Source of the DNA: Hydrogenovibrio thermophilus
Lineage (GTDB): Bacteria > Pseudomonadota > Gammaproteobacteria > Thiomicrospirales > Thiomicrospiraceae
Direction: 5' to 3'
Assembly: GCF_004028275.1 (NCBI RefSeq)
Contig: NZ_CP035033.1
Span: 2,538,501-2,602,500, forward strand
DNA length: 64,000 nt
The notes below the pieces were generated by a model that saw nothing but the letters and a program-made list of their open reading frames with translations, did not search any database and had not been told where the DNA came from. This document shows, in pieces, positions 39,249-49,525 of the stretch. Made by a program: the position numbers and the translations under genes. How positions within the stretch are numbered: the stretch's first letter is position 1; every line of letters starts with the position of its first letter.

Positions 39249-41987
39249 ATGGGACACACATCCGAATCCTACATCGTCGAGCTTGAACACGTTTCTCTCG
39301 CTTATAAAGAAACGGTTGCGCTGGACGATATTTCCCTGCAAATACCGGCCGGCAAAATGGTGGGGCTGATCGGGCCGGATGGTGTCGGGAAATCCAGCTT
39401 ACTGGCATTGATTTCCGGCGCGCGCATCATACAAAAAGGCCATGTCCATGTGCTGGGCGGCGACATGAAAGATGGCGGTCACCGCGACCGGGTCTGTCCG
39501 CAAATTGCTTATATGCCGCAGGGACTCGGCAAAAACCTCTATGCCACCTTATCCGTGGAAGAGAACCTGCAATTTTTTGGGCGCCTGTTCGGGCACAACA
39601 AAGCCGAACGGCGTAAACGCATCGACGACCTCACCCAAAGCACAGGCTTATATCCGTTCCTTGACCGCCCAGTGGGAAAACTATCCGGTGGTATGAAGCA
39701 GAAACTGGGATTATGCTGCGCCCTGATTCACGACCCCAAATTGCTGATACTGGATGAACCCACCACCGGGGTTGACCCTCTGGCCCGGTCGCAATTTTGG
39801 GACCTGATTGACCGAATCCGTCAGAAACAGCCGGACATGAGCGTCATCGTCGCCACGGCTTACATGGACGAAGCCCAACGCTTTGACTGTCTGGTGATGA
39901 TGGACGACGGAAAGGTCCTTGATACCGATAGCCCTCAAGCCTTGCTGGCAAAAACGCAAATGGATAACCTCGAATCGGCTTTTATTGCGTTACAGCCCGA
40001 AGCCAAACGTAAAAAACACCAAGCGGTCGACATTCCACCATTACATTTGGACAGCCAAAACGATGTCGCCATCGAGGCCACTGATTTAACCATGCGATTT
40101 GGTGACTTCACGGCCGTCAATCATGTGAATTTCCGTATTTTGAAAGGCGAGATTTTCGGTTTTCTCGGCTCCAACGGGTGCGGCAAATCGACGACCATGA
40201 AAATGCTAACCGGCTTACTGACCGCCTCCGAAGGACAAGCCCTGCTCTTCGGCCAGAAAATCAATCCGGGCGACATGACCACTCGGAAACGGGTCGGCTA
40301 TATGTCGCAAGCCTTTTCTCTCTACACCGAACTGACCGTACACCAAAACCTGGTGTTACACGCCAGACTGTTCGGTGTGCCGGAAGCGGACATCCCGGCA
40401 CGCGTCGACGAAATGGTCGAGCGTTTCAACTTGCAGCACGTGATCGACAGTTTGCCGAACAGTTTGCCGCTGGGCGTCAAACAACGCCTTTCCCTGGCCG
40501 TGGCCATGGTGCATAAACCCGAGTTGCTGATTCTTGACGAACCAACTTCCGGCGTCGACCCCATTGCGCGTGATAACTTCTGGCGCCTGATGATTGAACT
40601 GGCTCGCAACGATAAAGTGACCATTTTCATTTCCACCCATTTTATGAATGAAGCCGAACGATGTGACCGCATTTCGCTCATGCATGCCGGCAATGTCCTC
40701 ATCAGCGACACCCCGGCAAACATCGTGCAATCCAAGCAAGCCGACTCACTGGAGCAGGCCTTTATCCAGTACTTGAAAGAGTCCGACCCATCAAACTCAG
40801 ACTCGCCGGAACAAACACTACAAGAAACATTTTCCACGGGCGCCACCACACGAAAACCCCAGGGATTCAGTTTAAAGAGAACTTTCAGCTATTCCTGGCG
40901 CGAATCCTTGGAACTCACGCGTGACCCGATTCGGCTGACGCTGGCACTGCTCGGTTCCATCATCTTGATGACGGTACTCGGCCTTGGGATTTCGTTTGAC
41001 GTCGAAGATTTGAATTATGCCATTCTGGATCGGGATCAAACGACACTGAGCCAAAATTACGCCCTCAACCTGTCCGGTTCACGCTATTTTACCGAGAAGC
41101 CCCCTATCCGCGATTACCAGGATTTGGAAAAACGCTTGCGAAAAGGGGAAATCTCCCTCGCCATTGAAATTCCGCCCGGGTTCGCACGAAACATCAAACA
41201 CGGTCGTGATGTTGAAATTGCGGCCTGGATAGACGGCTCCATGCCCACTCGCGCCGAAACCATTAACGGTTATGTGCAGGGCATGCACCAAAACTGGATG
41301 GCGTACCAGGCCAGGGTGAACTTAGGTCAACGCGAGGCGGGCAATTTCACCATTGAGACCCGTTACCGTTATAACCCCGATGTGGAAAGTCTGCCGGCCA
41401 TGATTCCCGCCGTCATTCCATTGTTAATGTTGATGTTCCCAGCCATGCTCACCGCCTTATCCATAGTGCGTGAAAAAGAACTGGGGTCCATCATCAATCT
41501 TTATGTCACTCCCGTGACTCGGACCGAATTTCTGCTGGGCAAACAACTGCCCTACATTGTCTTAGCCACAGTCAATTTCATTTTATTATTGATTTTGTCG
41601 GTCACCGCTTTTCAGGTTCCCATTACCGGGAGCGTGTTGGCGTTATTATTGGCGGGTGTTTTATTCAACATCGTCGCCACCGGAATCGGCCTGTTCGCCT
41701 CGACGTTCACCAAAAGCCAGATTGCCGCAATGGTACTGACCATGATCGGCACCATGATTCCGGCGGTGCAATTTTCCGGACTGTTGAATCCGGTGGATTC
41801 AATGGAAGGGGCCGGACGAATCGTCGGTGAAACCTACCCGGCCACCTACATGTTTGAAATCAGCCGTGGCGCGTTCAGTAAGGCACTCGGGTTTCCCGAC
41901 TTACACCAGTCTTTCTGGCCGATTATGATTGCCATTCCGGTCATTCTGACCTTGGCGATCGTCCTACTGAAAAAGCAGGAGCGTTGA
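39249..41987 (+). CDS. rbbA: RbbA-type double ABC ATPase fused to ABC-2 permease
   Basis: 912 residues, the same size as E. coli RbbA (911). First ATPase domain about 8-235: Walker [10 protein letters not shown], signature [11 protein letters not shown], Walker [14 protein letters not shown]. Second about 275-500: Walker [11 protein letters not shown], degenerate signature [11 protein letters not shown], Walker [14 protein letters not shown]. An ABC-2 membrane domain follows, with a first helix near 560-580, a large periplasmic loop, then five helices from about 715. RbbA was named for ribosome association, but the fused permease and neighbours argue for an exporter half. The 3-bp gap to each neighbour indicates tight coupling. 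Confidence 0.93.
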   Translation: MGHTSESYIVELEHVSLAYKETVALDDISLQIPAGKMVGLIGPDGVGKSSLLALISGARIIQKGHVHVLGGDMKDGGHRDRVCPQIAYMPQGLGKNLYATLSVEENLQFFGRLFGHNKAERRKRIDDLTQSTGLYPFLDRPVGKLSGGMKQKLGLCCALIHDPKLLILDEPTTGVDPLARSQFWDLIDRIRQKQPDMSVIVATAYMDEAQRFDCLVMMDDGKVLDTDSPQALLAKTQMDNLESAFIALQPEAKRKKHQAVDIPPLHLDSQNDVAIEATDLTMRFGDFTAVNHVNFRILKGEIFGFLGSNGCGKSTTMKMLTGLLTASEGQALLFGQKINPGDMTTRKRVGYMSQAFSLYTELTVHQNLVLHARLFGVPEADIPARVDEMVERFNLQHVIDSLPNSLPLGVKQRLSLAVAMVHKPELLILDEPTSGVDPIARDNFWRLMIELARNDKVTIFISTHFMNEAERCDRISLMHAGNVLISDTPANIVQSKQADSLEQAFIQYLKESDPSNSDSPEQTLQETFSTGATTRKPQGFSLKRTFSYSWRESLELTRDPIRLTLALLGSIILMTVLGLGISFDVEDLNYAILDRDQTTLSQNYALNLSGSRYFTEKPPIRDYQDLEKRLRKGEISLAIEIPPGFARNIKHGRDVEIAAWIDGSMPTRAETINGYVQGMHQNWMAYQARVNLGQREAGNFTIETRYRYNPDVESLPAMIPAVIPLLMLMFPAMLTALSIVREKELGSIINLYVTPVTRTEFLLGKQLPYIVLATVNFILLLILSVTAFQVPITGSVLALLLAGVLFNIVATGIGLFASTFTKSQIAAMVLTMIGTMIPAVQFSGLLNPVDSMEGAGRIVGETYPATYMFEISRGAFSKALGFPDLHQSFWPIMIAIPVILTLAIVLLKKQER

Positions 41988-41990
41988 ACC

Positions 41991-43115
41991 ATGCAAGCGC
42001 TTAAAAACATTATCCGTCTCGGCGTCAAAGAACTGTGGAGCCTGTATCGGGACCCCGGCATGATGATACTGATTCTGTACATCTTCACTTTCGCCATTTA
42101 CAGCTCGGCCACGGCCAAACCCGACACCCTGCATATGGCGCCCATCGCCGTCGTAGACGAAGACGATTCCCGACTGTCGCAACGCATCGTGTCGGCGTTT
42201 TTTCCGCCCAAATTCGAAACACCGGCCAAGCTCTCCATCAACCAGATCGACCGAGCGCTGGATTCCGGGCATTATACCTTTGTTATCAATATTCCACCCA
42301 ATTTCCAACGTGATATCCTCGCCGGTAAAAAAACCGAAATTCAGTTGAACATCGACGCCACCCGCATGAGTCAATCTTTCAGCGGCAACAATTACATTCA
42401 ACAGATCATCAATCAGGAAGTCTCGGAATTTTTACAAGGCTATCGCACCAATGAAGCCGGCCAAGTCGCCATCGTCAATCGAATGCGCTTCAACCCCAAC
42501 CTCGAAGGTTCCTGGTTCGGTGCCATTATGGAAATCATCAATAACGTCACCATGCTGTCGATTATGCTAACCGGCGCGGCCTTGATTCGAGAACGGGAAC
42601 ACGGCACGATTGAACACTTGCTGGTCATGCCCGTCACCCCGGCGGAAATCATGATCGCCAAAATCTGGTCCATGTCTCTGGTGGTGATCGTATCGACGTT
42701 TTTATCCCTGAATCTGGTGGTGCGTGGCGCATTGGACGTCCCCATAGAAGGGTCGACCTTACTGTTTCTAGTGGGCGCTTTACTGCACCTGTTCGCGACG
42801 ACCTCCATGGGCATTTTTCTGGCCACCATTGCCCGCAGCATGCCGCAATTTGGCATGCTGATCGTATTGGTTCTTTTGCCGTTGCAAATCCTGTCGGGCG
42901 GGACGACACCGCGTGAAAGCATGCCGGAAATCATTCAAAACATCATGCTGATGGCTCCGACCACACATTTTGTGGAGTTGAGTCAGGCCATCTTGTACCG
43001 CGCCGCCGGATTCGACGTGGTCTGGCCACAGTTTCTGGCCTTGTTCTGCATCGGCAACGCGCTGTTCATATTTTCATTAATGCGCTTCCGCAAAACCATC
43101 AGTCAGATGGCGTAA
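41991..43115 (+). CDS. yhhJ: ABC-2 type permease (YhhJ-like)
   Basis: 374 residues: N-terminal helix (PGMMILILYIFTFAIYSS), a periplasmic domain of about 150 residues (YTFVINIPPNFQRDILAGKK), then five helices including NNVTMLSIMLTGAALIRERE with HGTIEHLLVMPVTPAEIMIA, the ABC-2 consensus. Likely pairs with the permease part of the RbbA-like protein to form one exporter. Last gene of the operon. Confidence 0.93.
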   Translation: MQALKNIIRLGVKELWSLYRDPGMMILILYIFTFAIYSSATAKPDTLHMAPIAVVDEDDSRLSQRIVSAFFPPKFETPAKLSINQIDRALDSGHYTFVINIPPNFQRDILAGKKTEIQLNIDATRMSQSFSGNNYIQQIINQEVSEFLQGYRTNEAGQVAIVNRMRFNPNLEGSWFGAIMEIINNVTMLSIMLTGAALIREREHGTIEHLLVMPVTPAEIMIAKIWSMSLVVIVSTFLSLNLVVRGALDVPIEGSTLLFLVGALLHLFATTSMGIFLATIARSMPQFGMLIVLVLLPLQILSGGTTPRESMPEIIQNIMLMAPTTHFVELSQAILYRAAGFDVVWPQFLALFCIGNALFIFSLMRFRKTISQMA

Positions 43116-43145
43116 ACCCAAGCCGACAACAAATAGAGAAAACGC

Positions 43146-43155
43146 CCAGGCCTGG
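43146..43155. repeat. CCAGGCCTGG dispersed palindrome, copy 7
   Basis: Exact copy 31 bases after the ABC-2 permease stop and just before the end of the convergent small cytochrome-bd protein gene. The palindrome is barely extended here, so it is a weak terminator at best. Confidence 0.9.
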
Positions 43156-43181
43156 CCATTTTAGGATCACGTCGATAAAAC

Positions 43182-43313
43182 TTAATCAACCAAAAAACCG
43201 AAAGCCCATTTCAGCAACAGCGTCACCAATAGCAACACCAGCACGCCGGCAAGGTACAAACCAACAAACCAGCGCCAGGACGATTTCGACTTGGCCTCAG
43301 TAGCCTTCTTCAA
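43182..43313 (-). CDS. Small cytochrome bd-associated protein (DUF2474-like)
   Basis: A 43-residue protein below common size cut-offs: MKKATEAKSKSSWRWFVGLY, then LAGVLVLLLVTLLLKWAFGF, then LVD. A basic N-terminus is followed by one membrane helix, the layout of DUF2474 proteins encoded behind cyanide-insensitive oxidase genes and analogous to CydX. TTG start at 43313 with a strong ribosome site (AAGGTGG, about 6 bases upstream); it overlaps the 3' end of cioB by 17 bases, implying coupled translation. Likely a stabilising third subunit. Confidence 0.78.
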   Translation of the reverse strand: MKKATEAKSKSSWRWFVGLYLAGVLVLLLVTLLLKWAFGFLVD

Positions 43314-44295
43314 AATCTTCCACCTTACCCGCGAAGATGCGATAGCCCCAAAGCGTATAGGCTAACACCAACGGTAAGAAAATCAAGACGCCCGGCAGGG
43401 TGAACCACAAACTGCTTTCCGGTGCATGCAATTCCCACAAGGTCATCTGATGCGGTAGCAGGAATGGAAAAAGCCCGGCCACCAAACCGACAAACCCCAT
43501 CACGAATAAGCCCACCGCCAGCCAGAAAGGCCGTGCACCGCACTCATTGCCATCCAAAGCGCGATACAACCAAAAACCGAACACCGCACTCAAGACCGGC
43601 ATCGGCAACAGATACAAGGCATTCAACCCTTCCAGCCAGCGGGTGCGTACCCACTCATTGCTGTACAGCATCCACAAACTGACAATGACCAAACTCACCA
43701 TCATCACCACCACCAAACGACGCCCCAATCGCGCCGCTCGCATCAGCAAATCCCCACGGGTTTTCAACACCAGATAACAGCTTCCCAGCAAAGCATACCC
43801 CGCCACCACGGACAAACCGGTAAAGATGGTAAACGGCGTAAACCAATGCAAGACAAACATCTCACCAACCATGTCACCGCCTTGCACCACCGCGCCCAGC
43901 ACCATGCCCTGACACATCGCCGCCAAGGTGGAACCACCGAAGAAGGCGGCATCCCAAAGGCGTCTGGAACGCACCGACTTAAAACGGTATTCAAACGCCA
44001 CGCCTCGCAGAATCAACCCAAACAGCATCAACACCAATGGCACATACAAAGAAGACAACAGGTGCGCATAAGCCGTCGGAAAGGCCGCAAAAAGCACCAC
44101 ACCGCCAAACACCAACCAGGTTTCATTACCGTCCCATACGTGCGAAATGGAACGCATCACCGTATCACGCTCACTGTCATCGTCGAGCCAAGGGTAAAGC
44201 ACGCCCAACCCCAAATCGAAACCATCCAAAATCACGTACATCAATACGCCGAAGCCCAGCACCAAAAAATAAAATAACGCCAATTCCTGTTCCAT
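43297..44295 (-). CDS. cydB: Cytochrome bd-type quinol oxidase subunit II (CioB/CydB)
   Basis: 332 residues with about eight membrane helices. Family N-terminus YVILDGFDLGLGVLYPWLDD with SHVWDGNETWLVFGGVVLF. It is shorter than E. coli CydB (379) and matches the cyanide-insensitive (Cio) branch. Reduces oxygen to water with quinol as donor without proton pumping. The ATG shares one base with the cioA stop (TAATG). Confidence 0.94.
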   Translation of the reverse strand: MEQELALFYFLVLGFGVLMYVILDGFDLGLGVLYPWLDDDSERDTVMRSISHVWDGNETWLVFGGVVLFAAFPTAYAHLLSSLYVPLVLMLFGLILRGVAFEYRFKSVRSRRLWDAAFFGGSTLAAMCQGMVLGAVVQGGDMVGEMFVLHWFTPFTIFTGLSVVAGYALLGSCYLVLKTRGDLLMRAARLGRRLVVVMMVSLVIVSLWMLYSNEWVRTRWLEGLNALYLLPMPVLSAVFGFWLYRALDGNECGARPFWLAVGLFVMGFVGLVAGLFPFLLPHQMTLWELHAPESSLWFTLPGVLIFLPLVLAYTLWGYRIFAGKVEDFEEGY

Positions 44296-45710
44296 TATCG
44301 CGCTCCTCCTTCGGTGGGTTTGTCGGCCACCTGCTTCACCAGCGCCTTGGCATATCCGGGCAAATCCGGCGCATTTAACTGCGACTCCAGCGCTTCAAGC
44401 GACGGCGCACCTTTGCGCAACAATTTGCGCATGAAATACAAATAAGCCAGCAACAAACTGCCGTACAACACCACAAACGTGCTCAAAGACCACAACACCT
44501 TTTCCGCCGGTAACGGCGACGCCACCTCCATGGTGCGCACCAGCCCTTCCACCAACCAGGGTTGTCGGCCGGTTTCGGTCACATACCAGCCCGCCAAGGT
44601 CGCTATGGAACCCACCGGCCACATCCAGCGCGCCACCGTCAAAAACGGTTTGTTTTCATACAAACGGTTCTTGCGGCGTAACCACAAGGCCCACAGGCTC
44701 ACAAACAACATCAAGAAACCGATGCCGACCATCACTCGAAACGAGAAAAACACGATCGGTACATAAGGGCGATCTTCCGGCGGCACCGACTTTAAGCCCT
44801 GCGCACCGCCATCCAAGCTGTGCGTCAAAATCAGCGAGCCCAAATGCGGAACCGCTACTTCGTAATCGTTGCGTTCTTCTTCCATATTCGGCCAGGCAAA
44901 CAATACCAACGGCAAAGGCTGCTCGTGTTCCGGCCAAATCCCTTCAATCGCCGCTAACTTCACCGGCTGATATTCCTTAACGTTCAAGCCGTGGCCGTCG
45001 CCAACAAAAATCTGCAACGGCACTAAGACCAGCGTGCCCCACAACGCCATCGACAAACTTTTCTTCGCCCAAAGCGCTGTTTTATCGCGCAACACATGCC
45101 AAGCACTCACCGCAATGATAATGAACGACGCCGTCAGCATCGCCGCCAGCAGCATATGCGCCACACGGTGCGGCATGGATGGATTGAACACCACTTCCCA
45201 CCAATCACTCGCCTGAAAACGTCCGTCCACCAACTCATAACCCGCCGGGGTCTGCATCCAGGAGTTGGCCGATAAAATCCAAAACGCCGACAACCAAGTG
45301 CCCAGCATGACGATGACCGTGGCGAAAAAGTGCAATCGCTCGCTGACACGCTGCCAGCCGAACAACATCACGCCGAGAAACCCGGCTTCGAGGAAAAACG
45401 CCGTCAGCACTTCATACGCCAGCAGCGGCCCCAGCACCGGGCCGACCTTCTCGGAAAAACCGGAAAAATTGGTGCCGAATTCAAACGATAAAACAATGCC
45501 GCTGACCACGCCCATGCCGAAGGTCACGGCAAACGGCTTGATCCAAAATTTCGCCAATTGAAAATACACCGGGTTGCGGGTTTTCAGCCACAGGCCTTCC
45601 CAAATGGCGATGGCAGTGGCTAAACCGATGGTAATGGAAGGAAAAAGAATGTGAAAGCTCACCGTAAAGGCGAACTGCATACGGGACAAAATCGCGGCAT
45701 CGAGTTCCAT
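44295..45710 (-). CDS. cydA: Cytochrome bd-type quinol oxidase subunit I (CioA/CydA)
   Basis: 471 residues. Heme ligand region FAFTVSFHILFPSITIGLAT (His near 19), VVSGIVLSFEFGTNFSGF, and the GRQPWLVEGLVRT motif near the C-terminus. The quinol loop is short, and the total length is below E. coli CydA (522), which places it with the Cio type. Such oxidases support respiration at low oxygen or when sulfide or cyanide would block heme-copper oxidases, sensible in a sulfur oxidiser. Confidence 0.95.
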   Translation of the reverse strand: MELDAAILSRMQFAFTVSFHILFPSITIGLATAIAIWEGLWLKTRNPVYFQLAKFWIKPFAVTFGMGVVSGIVLSFEFGTNFSGFSEKVGPVLGPLLAYEVLTAFFLEAGFLGVMLFGWQRVSERLHFFATVIVMLGTWLSAFWILSANSWMQTPAGYELVDGRFQASDWWEVVFNPSMPHRVAHMLLAAMLTASFIIIAVSAWHVLRDKTALWAKKSLSMALWGTLVLVPLQIFVGDGHGLNVKEYQPVKLAAIEGIWPEHEQPLPLVLFAWPNMEEERNDYEVAVPHLGSLILTHSLDGGAQGLKSVPPEDRPYVPIVFFSFRVMVGIGFLMLFVSLWALWLRRKNRLYENKPFLTVARWMWPVGSIATLAGWYVTETGRQPWLVEGLVRTMEVASPLPAEKVLWSLSTFVVLYGSLLLAYLYFMRKLLRKGAPSLEALESQLNAPDLPGYAKALVKQVADKPTEGGAR

Positions 45711-45823
45711 AGGACGTCCTGAAGCTGGTTGGAAGAGGTACGCACATTCTAGTACAAAATCATACAGATAGTAAGTGTATAAATTTCCAACCCTCGTCAG
45801 CCGGACACTGAACGGGCATCATG

Positions 45824-45851
45824 CAAATATCACCAGGCCTGGTGATATTTG
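45824..45851. repeat. 28-bp perfect palindrome with CCAGGCCTGG copy 8
   Basis: Core at 45833-45842; arms of 14 bases extend to CAAATATCACCAGG and its complement. It lies between the cytochrome bd operon start and the downstream end of the GGDEF gene, 36 bases past that gene's... opposite-strand start side of cydA; the nearer gene end is the GGDEF stop at 45887, read away from it on the minus strand, so it can serve as that gene's terminator. Confidence 0.88.
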
Positions 45852-45886
45852 ATACTTGAAAAGATTTGGAGGCGGACGGTTAAGCG

Positions 45887-46804
45887 TCAGTCGGCCGGAG
45901 CCGATTCAATGCGGTTTCGGCCACCCTTTTTCGCCGCATACAAAAACTGGTCAGCGGCTTCGATTAAGGAATAGGACGCCAGGGTCGCGTCCGGTGTCAC
46001 CGTCGCCACCCCCTGACTGACCGTCACCACCGGCGCGGTTTGCGACGCCACATGGGGAATGGCCAAAGCCTGAATCGCATCGGCGCAGCGTTCCGCCAGA
46101 GTTTTCGCCTGAACGGCATCCGTCCCAGGCAACAACAAGGCAAACTCCTCGCCGCCGTAACGCGCCAGCAAGCCCGGCGACTCCACCACGTCCGACAAAG
46201 CCTTCGCCACTTGAATCAGGCACTCATCGCCTTTGTAATGACCGTAATGGTCGTTATAAGCTTTGAAAGCATCAATATCCAACAGAATCATCGACACCGG
46301 CGTTTTCGTACGACCGGCTTCCGCCCAGGCGTCATCCAGCTTTCGGTCGAAGCGGCGGCGGTTCGGCACATGGGTCAGCCCGTCCAGAAACGACATCCGT
46401 TCCAATTCGCGGTTCAACTCTTTCAAGGCTTCTTCGTTTTGCTTGCGTTCGGTAATGTCGAACATAAAACCCACCAGGGATTCCACCTCGCCGTCGTCCT
46501 TGCGCACCACATGCACCACGTCCCGAATCCAAATGTAATCACCACTCTTGGTCAGCGCGCGATAATCGGCTTCATGGTCGATGCCGCTTTTGGATTGCGA
46601 CACGCAGAAATTCACCACACGCTCACGGTCGTCCGGATGCATGCGTTCCACCCAGTCGTCAATCGACTTCCAACTGTTCTGGGGCCAGCCCAGCAGGGTT
46701 TCAATTTGCGGGCCGATATAGGAAAACGTCAGGGTTGGCCAGTCAATCTGCCACGGAATCGCCTTGGTGGATTCCAATAATGTCTGGTAAAGATCGTCGT
46801 TCAT
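45887..46804 (-). CDS. PAS-GGDEF diguanylate cyclase
   Basis: 305 residues. PAS/PAC domain at about 15-125 (FSYIGPQIETLLGWPQNSWK; FMFDITERKQNEEALKELNR), then a GGDEF domain with FLDGLTHVPNRRRFDRKLDD and the active-site ARYGGEEFALLLPG. No inhibitory RxxD motif is obvious upstream of the site. Makes cyclic di-GMP; together with the HD-GYP and EAL proteins in this window it indicates active second-messenger signalling. Cytosolic, no membrane segment. Confidence 0.93.
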   Translation of the reverse strand: MNDDLYQTLLESTKAIPWQIDWPTLTFSYIGPQIETLLGWPQNSWKSIDDWVERMHPDDRERVVNFCVSQSKSGIDHEADYRALTKSGDYIWIRDVVHVVRKDDGEVESLVGFMFDITERKQNEEALKELNRELERMSFLDGLTHVPNRRRFDRKLDDAWAEAGRTKTPVSMILLDIDAFKAYNDHYGHYKGDECLIQVAKALSDVVESPGLLARYGGEEFALLLPGTDAVQAKTLAERCADAIQALAIPHVASQTAPVVTVSQGVATVTPDATLASYSLIEAADQFLYAAKKGGRNRIESAPAD

Positions 46805-46880
46805 CGTTCGGATTGGCTTGGGAGTTAAATGCGAAGCTTAGAGTATAAGGTTTTTACTCCCCGACGTGGCAGATTTATTT

Positions 46881-46911
46881 CCCGAAAACCACCAGGCCTG
46901 GGCATTTCGGG
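46881..46911. repeat. CCAGGCCTGG dispersed palindrome, copy 9, in imperfect hairpin
   Basis: Core at 46892-46901, flanked by CCCGAAA (46881 on) and TTTCGGG (46905-46911) so that a longer hairpin with an internal loop forms. It lies 29 bases past the MFS gene stop (minus strand), in the 135-bp gap to the GGDEF gene. Confidence 0.85.
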
Positions 46912-46939
46912 ATTCTTGACGTTTCGGGTTTTGAATCGG

Positions 46940-48235
46940 TTAAGGCGCTTTGGTGACGGATTCTTCCGTTTCCGTCGGTGCCGCGTCCGTCGCCATGACG
47001 CGCAGAATCACAAACAGCGACAATACCGTAAACGCCAGCGACACCAGCAGAATAGCTTTGTAGCCCACGAACTCGGCAATGTAACCCGCCCCCAGCGCGG
47101 AAATCACACACGCCAACGCGGTGGTGGAATTGAAAATCCCCAACGCCTCGCCTTGCGACAAGGAGCTGAGTTCCGCACTCCAGGAAGTGCCGCCCACAAT
47201 CAACGGCGACCAGGACGCCGGAATCAATACAAACGCCAAACCGCCGATGAAAAACGCCAAGCCGTGGAAATTGAAATAGGCGAAAAACGCCATCAATCCG
47301 ACCGCTAACAAACTGGCGAGAATGCCCGCCAACACCACTTTTCCGTCGCCGATTTTCTCACCCAGCATCCCCGCCGGCGCATACAGGAAAATGCCGATAA
47401 TCGCCCCCAAAGCATTGTAAACCGACGACACATCCGCATCCATGTCGAACACCGAGCGCATCAACAGCGGATACAGGTTATACAGCAACCAATTACCGAG
47501 CATAATGAAAAACCAACCGACAATGAACAAGCCGAAACGCGACGTCAACAACGCCGGGATTTTCAAAATCGCCTGATGAAACGACAACTCCAGTTTGCTC
47601 AACAACACCATCGGCGAACGAAACGGCAAATGGCGTTTATGCTCGAATTCACCGCGCAATTTAGGATGAGCTTCCTGTTTACGCATCGACGGAATCGACG
47701 CATACCCCACCAACATGCCAGGAATCATCAAGGCCGCCGCCAGCAGATACGCCACCGCCGGTTCCGGGAACAACACCGCCGCCGCAGCCAAACCAATCGC
47801 CTGCCCGACACCGTACAGTGTTTGCATCACGCCGATGCGCTCGTCCCATTCCGACTTTTCATAACGCTCGACAATGAAAATCCCCGCTACCGTGTTCGAC
47901 GCCACCGACCCGAAGCCTTGCAAAAAGGCCAGAATCAACCAAAAGCTCGTGGCCTGCACATACGGGAAAAACACCAGCGCCCCGCCCAGCAACACAAACC
48001 CGGACAAATACAACGGCTTGTGCAAGGCAAAGCGGTCGCTCAACATCCCTACCAAAGGCCCGAGCAATTGCCCCACGTAAAAGCTCGCCACCACCAGCCC
48101 GGCTGTGGACGCGCCTGCGTGTTCCGACACAATCAACGGCATCAGAATCGGCACAATCCCCAATACCACGATGCCCTGAAAACCGTAACCGTAAAACCAC
48201 GGCGAGCCGAAACGCTTAAAACTTGCCCACTTCAT
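46940..48235 (-). CDS. Major facilitator superfamily transporter
   Basis: About 431 residues with 12 predicted membrane helices (YGYGFQGIVVLGIVPILMPL; LLGPLVGMLSDRFALHKPLY with the MFS loop 2-3 motif GxLxDRxxxxKP; FGLFIVGWFFIMLGNWLLYN; DGKVVLAGILASLLAVGLMA). Substrate unknown. ATG 48235 (MKWASFKRFGSPWF) is chosen because AAAAGGA lies 8 bases upstream; the frame extends to 48340 with another possible ATG at 48277. Transcribed toward the GGDEF gene and divergent from murI. Confidence 0.88.
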   Translation of the reverse strand: MKWASFKRFGSPWFYGYGFQGIVVLGIVPILMPLIVSEHAGASTAGLVVASFYVGQLLGPLVGMLSDRFALHKPLYLSGFVLLGGALVFFPYVQATSFWLILAFLQGFGSVASNTVAGIFIVERYEKSEWDERIGVMQTLYGVGQAIGLAAAAVLFPEPAVAYLLAAALMIPGMLVGYASIPSMRKQEAHPKLRGEFEHKRHLPFRSPMVLLSKLELSFHQAILKIPALLTSRFGLFIVGWFFIMLGNWLLYNLYPLLMRSVFDMDADVSSVYNALGAIIGIFLYAPAGMLGEKIGDGKVVLAGILASLLAVGLMAFFAYFNFHGLAFFIGGLAFVLIPASWSPLIVGGTSWSAELSSLSQGEALGIFNSTTALACVISALGAGYIAEFVGYKAILLVSLAFTVLSLFVILRVMATDAAPTETEESVTKAP

Positions 48236-48582
48236 CCCATTGTCCTTTTTGCTGTTTGCCGGATTCAAAGGCGCCATAAACTCACCGCGCTGACCGCGAC
48301 AATGGAAAACACACCAGACAGGCACCCGCTTGACGAACACCCGGAAGACAGGCCGAAACAGCCCAGCCTATGAACGGCTTTAAAACAGTTTTGAATCGCC
48401 CGAGCGTACCAGCGTACACGGACGTCTATTTGAAAATTTGCGTCCCCATTCTAGCATCTTTACGCAAAAATTAGGATTCGCCCGCACAATTGCCGAGTGC
48501 AATCTCGCGGGAATGGATTACAATAAGGCTTCGCACAACCGGCCACACAGTCGGCAAGACGTTTCTGAACCCGAAAAACGAT
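48236..48582. other. Divergent gap between MFS gene and murI
   Basis: A 347-bp region that may include extra N-terminal codons of the MFS protein up to 48340. A TGGATTACAAT sequence (extended -10 like, TACAAT at 48519-48524) about 60 bases before the murI ATG is the best promoter candidate for murI; no good -35 accompanies it. I see no other gene. Confidence 0.4.
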
Positions 48583-49377
48583 ATGACAACATCCAGACCC
48601 ATCGGCGTATTCGATTCCGGCATCGGCGGCCTGCCCATTGCCCGTCAAATCCGCGCACTGCTCCCCAACGAAAACATCGTCTATGTCGCCGACACCTTGC
48701 ACACCCCTTACGGCGAAAAAACCGAAGACTATATTCTGCAACGCTCGCTGGCCGTAACCGATTTTCTGCTGGCGCAAAACGCCAAAGCCATTGTCGTGGC
48801 CTGCAACACCGCCACCATGGTCAGCATCAAAACCCTGCGCGAGCGCCATGCCCTGCCGTTTATCGGCGTGGAACCCGGCGTCAAGCCCGCCGCCATTCAC
48901 ACCCAAACCGGCGTCATCGGCGTGCTCGCCACGGAAAAAACCCTCACCAGCGATGCCTTCAACCAATTGGCAAAGCGCGTCGCCGGAAACGTGCAAATGG
49001 AAATCCAACCCTGCCCGAAACTCGTACGGCTGGTGGAATCCTTGCAACTCAGCGGTCAGGACGCCGTGCAAGCCGTGGAAGATTATGTGCATCCCTTGCT
49101 TGAAAAAGGCGCAGACACCATTATCCTCGGCTGCACCCACTTCGCCCACCTTGCGCCCATTATCGAACAAGTGGCAGGCCTGGGCGTTTCCGTCATCAGC
49201 ACCGAAACCGCCGTAGCTAAAGAAGTCGCCCGCCGCTTGCAAACCGCTGGACGCCTCAACCCAAGCACCACGCGCCCCGCCAATCCCATCACCTTCTACA
49301 CCAACAGCAACCTAAACACCTTCCAAAAACAAATCGCCCACCTCTGGGGCGAAAACGCCAGCGTTAAAGGATTTTAG
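48583..49377 (+). CDS. murI: Glutamate racemase
   Basis: Interconverts L- and D-glutamate for peptidoglycan synthesis. About 264 residues from ATG 48583 (MTTSRPIGVFDSGIGGLPIA). The two catalytic cysteines are in VVACNTATMVS and LGCTHFAHLAP; YVADTLHTPYGEK matches the substrate loop. The frame is open upstream to 48490, but the family N-terminus starts at this ATG. The ribosome site is poor. A diverged remnant of a second murI 3' end lies 1.2 kb downstream. Confidence 0.94.
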   Translation: MTTSRPIGVFDSGIGGLPIARQIRALLPNENIVYVADTLHTPYGEKTEDYILQRSLAVTDFLLAQNAKAIVVACNTATMVSIKTLRERHALPFIGVEPGVKPAAIHTQTGVIGVLATEKTLTSDAFNQLAKRVAGNVQMEIQPCPKLVRLVESLQLSGQDAVQAVEDYVHPLLEKGADTIILGCTHFAHLAPIIEQVAGLGVSVISTETAVAKEVARRLQTAGRLNPSTTRPANPITFYTNSNLNTFQKQIAHLWGENASVKGF

Positions 49378-49525
49378 CCCTGCAGTGAGCGCATCAAGTC
49401 CTGCTTTCAAAAATCCAAAATAACACCCATCGATTTCGTGGTTTCGAATAAAAGTGGTCTAGTATTTGCTTTTCAAATTACACAATATTACTTACTAATA
49501 ACACGACACTGCGGAGAATATTTTT

